NCBI GenBank assembly: GCA_022708025.1
Contig: JAKIZM010000001.1
Coordinates: 92,776-156,775, forward strand
DNA from: Bacteroidota bacterium
Lineage (GTDB): Bacteria > Bacteroidota > Ignavibacteria > Ignavibacteriales > Ignavibacteriaceae
Direction: 5' to 3'
DNA length: 64,000 nucleotides
Shown here: positions 61,489-64,000 of the stretch, piece by piece
Numbering within the stretch: the stretch's first letter is position 1
How the letters are laid out: every line of letters starts with the position of its first letter
The notes under the pieces: generated by a model
Told to the model about the DNA's origin: nothing
Databases searched by the model: none
The model's input: only the letters and a program-made list of their open reading frames with translations
Position numbers and translations under genes: made by a program

Positions 61489-63885
61489 ATGAACCGAGAA
61501 TTATTTTCAGTAAATAAAAAATTGAATAAGGCATTCTATTTTTTAGTTTGCATTTCTGTTTTGTCATTTTGTACTCCTTACACAACAGCACAGACAAATC
61601 CCTATAATCGGATTATTCTTCAAGGAGAGCCCGGTTCAGGTTTTGGTCATCAGGTTTGTTCAGGTGATTTTAATGGAGATAATGTGGATGATATTGTGGT
61701 TACTTCATTTTCTTATTCGGGTGGAAGTGAAACATTAGCAATTTCAATATTTTGGGGTAGTAGAAATATAAATACACAGCCTGATGTGATTATTAATTTG
61801 CCAGATACTGCAACCTATTATGTTATTGCTAACGCCGGGGATATTAATAGTGATGGATATGATGATATAATCGTTGGTTTACCATACTGGAATAATAGAA
61901 CAGGAAAGGTAATTATTTTTTTTGGTGGTGATCCGATGGATCCTGAAAATAATTTAATATTAGAAGGTCAGGAAGAATATTCATACTTTGGGGCAGCAGT
62001 AAGCAGCGCAGGTGATTTTAATGGAGATGGTTTTTCCGATTTTATGATTCAGCTTCCAAGCAACTCATATATCCAAAATGATAGAAGTGTAGTTTATCTT
62101 TATTATGGCAGCAACAATATAGATACAATACCTGATTTAATATTTACTTCTCTCGGTATTTACGACGACTTCGGCTCTTCTATTCATTGTGTTGGCGATG
62201 TTAATGGAGATGGCTTTGATGATATTCTTATTGGCGCAAAATGGAATTACAATAAAGTATTTATATATCTGGGCTCTGAAAATCCGGATACTACTGCAGA
62301 TTATACAATCACCTCAATTAACTATTACGGTCGTTTTGGTTTTTCAGCTTGTGGGGAAATAGATTTAAATCAAGATGGTTATGATGATATTATTATTAGT
62401 GCATATAGAAGCAATGTGAATAACTATGAGGAAGGTAAAGCATACATTTATCTCGGTGGTGATCCAATGAGTACTCAGCCTGCTTTAACTCTTAATGGCA
62501 TTGGAAGCTTTGAACATTTTGGTTATAAAGTGTGTGGGATAGGATATTTTAATGAAGATATTTATCCAGATTTTGTTATAGGCGCGCCTGGTGGTGGAAA
62601 TGCATTGCAAGGTAAAGCTTATGTTTATTATGGGGGTGAGTCACTGTCTGATGTTCCCGCTTTTGAACTAACTGATGAATATAGTGCCATGTTTTCATTT
62701 GGAACTACTATTGCCTCAGGTGATTTTAACGATGATGGATTATCAGAGTTCCTGATTGGAAACTTAACTGATCCTGAATATTTAGAAAATCAACAATTAT
62801 ATGGCGACAAAGCTTATTTATATTATTACGTTCCACCTGCATATAAAATTCAGTATTCAGCATCTAATATTATATTCGAAAGTGATTATTCTTTTACATT
62901 CGATGTTTACATAAAAAATAACGGAACAGTTCCCTGGCAATATTGTAATGGGCAATTAACATTTAGATTTTATCAAAATATTTTGAGCTATGGTTCACTG
63001 TTGTGGTCAATAGTACCCGGCTTCAGTGATTTTCCAGTTGAACAGCAACCAGACAGTGCAGTTGTTTATAGTTTCAATACAATTGGTACAATGCTGACTG
63101 AACCATTTGAAGGCTATTATTTTAGTCCTGGTGAAAAGATCCGTTACGGACGTTTTAGAATACAAAGCACTGATACGACTGTTTCTATAGCGCCGTTTTC
63201 ACTTCAGTTTTTAAGAACAGGTCAGAACAAAACAATTTCTTCGAGGTGGGTCTGGTATGACTCGTTAGGAAAATATTTTAATAATGAAAATATCACATAT
63301 ATTGATCTTGAACCTGTGGTGGTTCCTGTTGAATTAACTGTTTTTAATGCAACAGTTAACCAAACTAATGTTCTGCTTGATTGGCAGACTCAGACTGAAT
63401 TAAACAATAATGGTTTTGAGGTTCAAAGGAAGTTAGAAAATTCAGAATGGATTACTATCGGATTCGTTCAGGGAAACGGAACTACTACAGAGACAAAATC
63501 TTATACTTATCTGGATGATATATCTGAAATTACTGCAACAAAAATCTATTACAGACTTAAACAAATTGATTTTAACGGGAATTATGAATTTTCTAAAGAA
63601 GTAGAGGTGATTGTATTACCTTATAATTATAGTTTATCACAGAATTATCCAAATCCGTTTAACCCAACAACAAAAATCAGTTGGCAGTCGCCAATAAGCA
63701 GTTGGCAAACTCTTAAAATCTATGATATGCTTGGGAATGAAGTTGCTATATTAGTCAATGAATACAGACCCGCAGGAAATTATGAAGTTGAATTTTCAGG
63801 AAGTGATCTGCCAAGCGGCGTTTATTTTTATCAGCTTAAAGCTGGTTCGTTTATTCAAACAAAGAAGATGATTCTTTTAAAATAG
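61489..63885 (+). CDS. Type IX exported protein with FG-GAP repeats
   Basis: Protein of 798 residues with a signal region (about 15-35). Seven FG-GAP/integrin-type calcium loops follow, e.g. GDFNGDNVDDIVV, GDINSDGYDDIIVG, GDVNGDGFDDILIG and GDFNDDGLSEFLIG (about 55-425), expected to form a beta-propeller. A fibronectin-like segment (VELTVFNATVNQTNVLLDWQ, 620-705) and a sorting domain (QNYPNPFNPTTKISWQ) complete it. The surface role (adhesion or ligand binding) is inferred. Its last 117 bases are almost the same as those of the preceding gene. Confidence 0.87.
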   Translation: MNRELFSVNKKLNKAFYFLVCISVLSFCTPYTTAQTNPYNRIILQGEPGSGFGHQVCSGDFNGDNVDDIVVTSFSYSGGSETLAISIFWGSRNINTQPDVIINLPDTATYYVIANAGDINSDGYDDIIVGLPYWNNRTGKVIIFFGGDPMDPENNLILEGQEEYSYFGAAVSSAGDFNGDGFSDFMIQLPSNSYIQNDRSVVYLYYGSNNIDTIPDLIFTSLGIYDDFGSSIHCVGDVNGDGFDDILIGAKWNYNKVFIYLGSENPDTTADYTITSINYYGRFGFSACGEIDLNQDGYDDIIISAYRSNVNNYEEGKAYIYLGGDPMSTQPALTLNGIGSFEHFGYKVCGIGYFNEDIYPDFVIGAPGGGNALQGKAYVYYGGESLSDVPAFELTDEYSAMFSFGTTIASGDFNDDGLSEFLIGNLTDPEYLENQQLYGDKAYLYYYVPPAYKIQYSASNIIFESDYSFTFDVYIKNNGTVPWQYCNGQLTFRFYQNILSYGSLLWSIVPGFSDFPVEQQPDSAVVYSFNTIGTMLTEPFEGYYFSPGEKIRYGRFRIQSTDTTVSIAPFSLQFLRTGQNKTISSRWVWYDSLGKYFNNENITYIDLEPVVVPVELTVFNATVNQTNVLLDWQTQTELNNNGFEVQRKLENSEWITIGFVQGNGTTTETKSYTYLDDISEITATKIYYRLKQIDFNGNYEFSKEVEVIVLPYNYSLSQNYPNPFNPTTKISWQSPISSWQTLKIYDMLGNEVAILVNEYRPAGNYEVEFSGSDLPSGVYFYQLKAGSFIQTKKMILLK

Positions 63886-64000
63886 TATCAAATGACCAGA
63901 GGAGGAGCTAAGTAATTAAAAATAAATAAGTTTCAGCCATAGGCAAATGAGCCTCTGGCTCAAAACAAGAACAAAAATTTATAGGGAAATGAAAAACAAA
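63886..64000. other. Start of the next intergenic region
   Basis: Non-coding to the window end as far as visible. GAGGCTCATTTGCC / GGCAAATGAGCCTC-type self-complementarity around 63943-63958 is incomplete in this window. Confidence 0.25.

Noticed and set aside
1..64000. CRISPR arrays, tRNA or rRNA genes, NirK/NirS, NorB
   Set aside because: Read for regular spaced repeats, conserved RNA ends and the relevant protein motifs; none found.

Overview
The window is AT-rich bacterial chromosome. It looks like a member of the Ignavibacteria (Bacteroidota/Chlorobiota side of the tree) or a close relative. The main reasons are four exported proteins ending in the NYPNPFNP-type sorting domain of type IX secretion, a Sec-type clade II nosZ, and gene content resembling Ignavibacterium/Melioribacter relatives. 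The lineage call is inference from these traits, not from a marker-gene tree. I saw no rRNA, tRNA or CRISPR array.

Layout. 1-13.2 kb: a truncated lipoprotein gene, a small stress/redox set (4-TM membrane protein, AhpD-like protein, ferredoxin-reductase-like protein, methyltransferase), a nitroreductase, a C69-type peptidase, fhs, a two-gene restriction-modification system, a frameshifted cupin and a GAF protein. 13.3-20 kb: a nos cluster (lipoprotein cytochrome c, nosZ, membrane protein, nosL, nosD, nosF, nosY, Rrf2 regulator). 20.1-21.7 kb: a cassette-like insert of unrelated small genes bounded by GC-richer repeats. 22-33 kb: a nitrate respiration operon (diheme cytochrome, narG, narH, haem-binding protein, narJ, narI, narK) and a SLAC1/TehA-type channel. 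33-40 kb: two type IX exported proteins, hemerythrin, an unknown membrane protein, mobA. 40-46.3 kb: DoxX, an 8-TM/cytochrome c fusion, a second Rrf2 regulator, a NapH-like polyferredoxin, nrfH and nrfA. 46.5-55.4 kb: a CusCBA-type metal efflux set with small metal-binding exported proteins, interrupted by a repeat/DUF559 element. 55.6-64 kb: TPR protein, PtsN-like IIA, hisS, a broken REP-associated transposase between two identical hairpins, rlmB, and two type IX exported proteins.

How it works together. Nitrate enters by NarK and is reduced to nitrite by cytoplasmic NarGHI (MobA supplies the guanylylated molybdenum cofactor). Nitrite is reduced to ammonium by NrfHA, and N2O is reduced to N2 by NosZ. 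No NO-forming nitrite reductase (NirK/NirS) and no NO reductase is present in the window, so what is visible fits DNRA plus N2O scavenging rather than complete denitrification. Three identical TGACTTAAGTCA palindromes (CRP/FNR-like half-sites) sit upstream of the nar operon, the cupin and the first small redox set, which suggests one regulon controlled by a factor encoded elsewhere.

The most unusual material is in the repeats and damaged genes: an 81-bp palindromic element in three copies around a DUF559 nuclease gene whose 3' end it encodes; a REP hairpin whose loop is the hisS stop codon; a palindromic repeat inserted in frame in a type IX sorting domain; two single-base frameshifts; and a nonsense codon in the transposase. 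No wholly new multi-gene system is certain. The best candidates for one are the DUF559/palindrome element, the 8-TM cytochrome fusion locus and the cassette-like insert.
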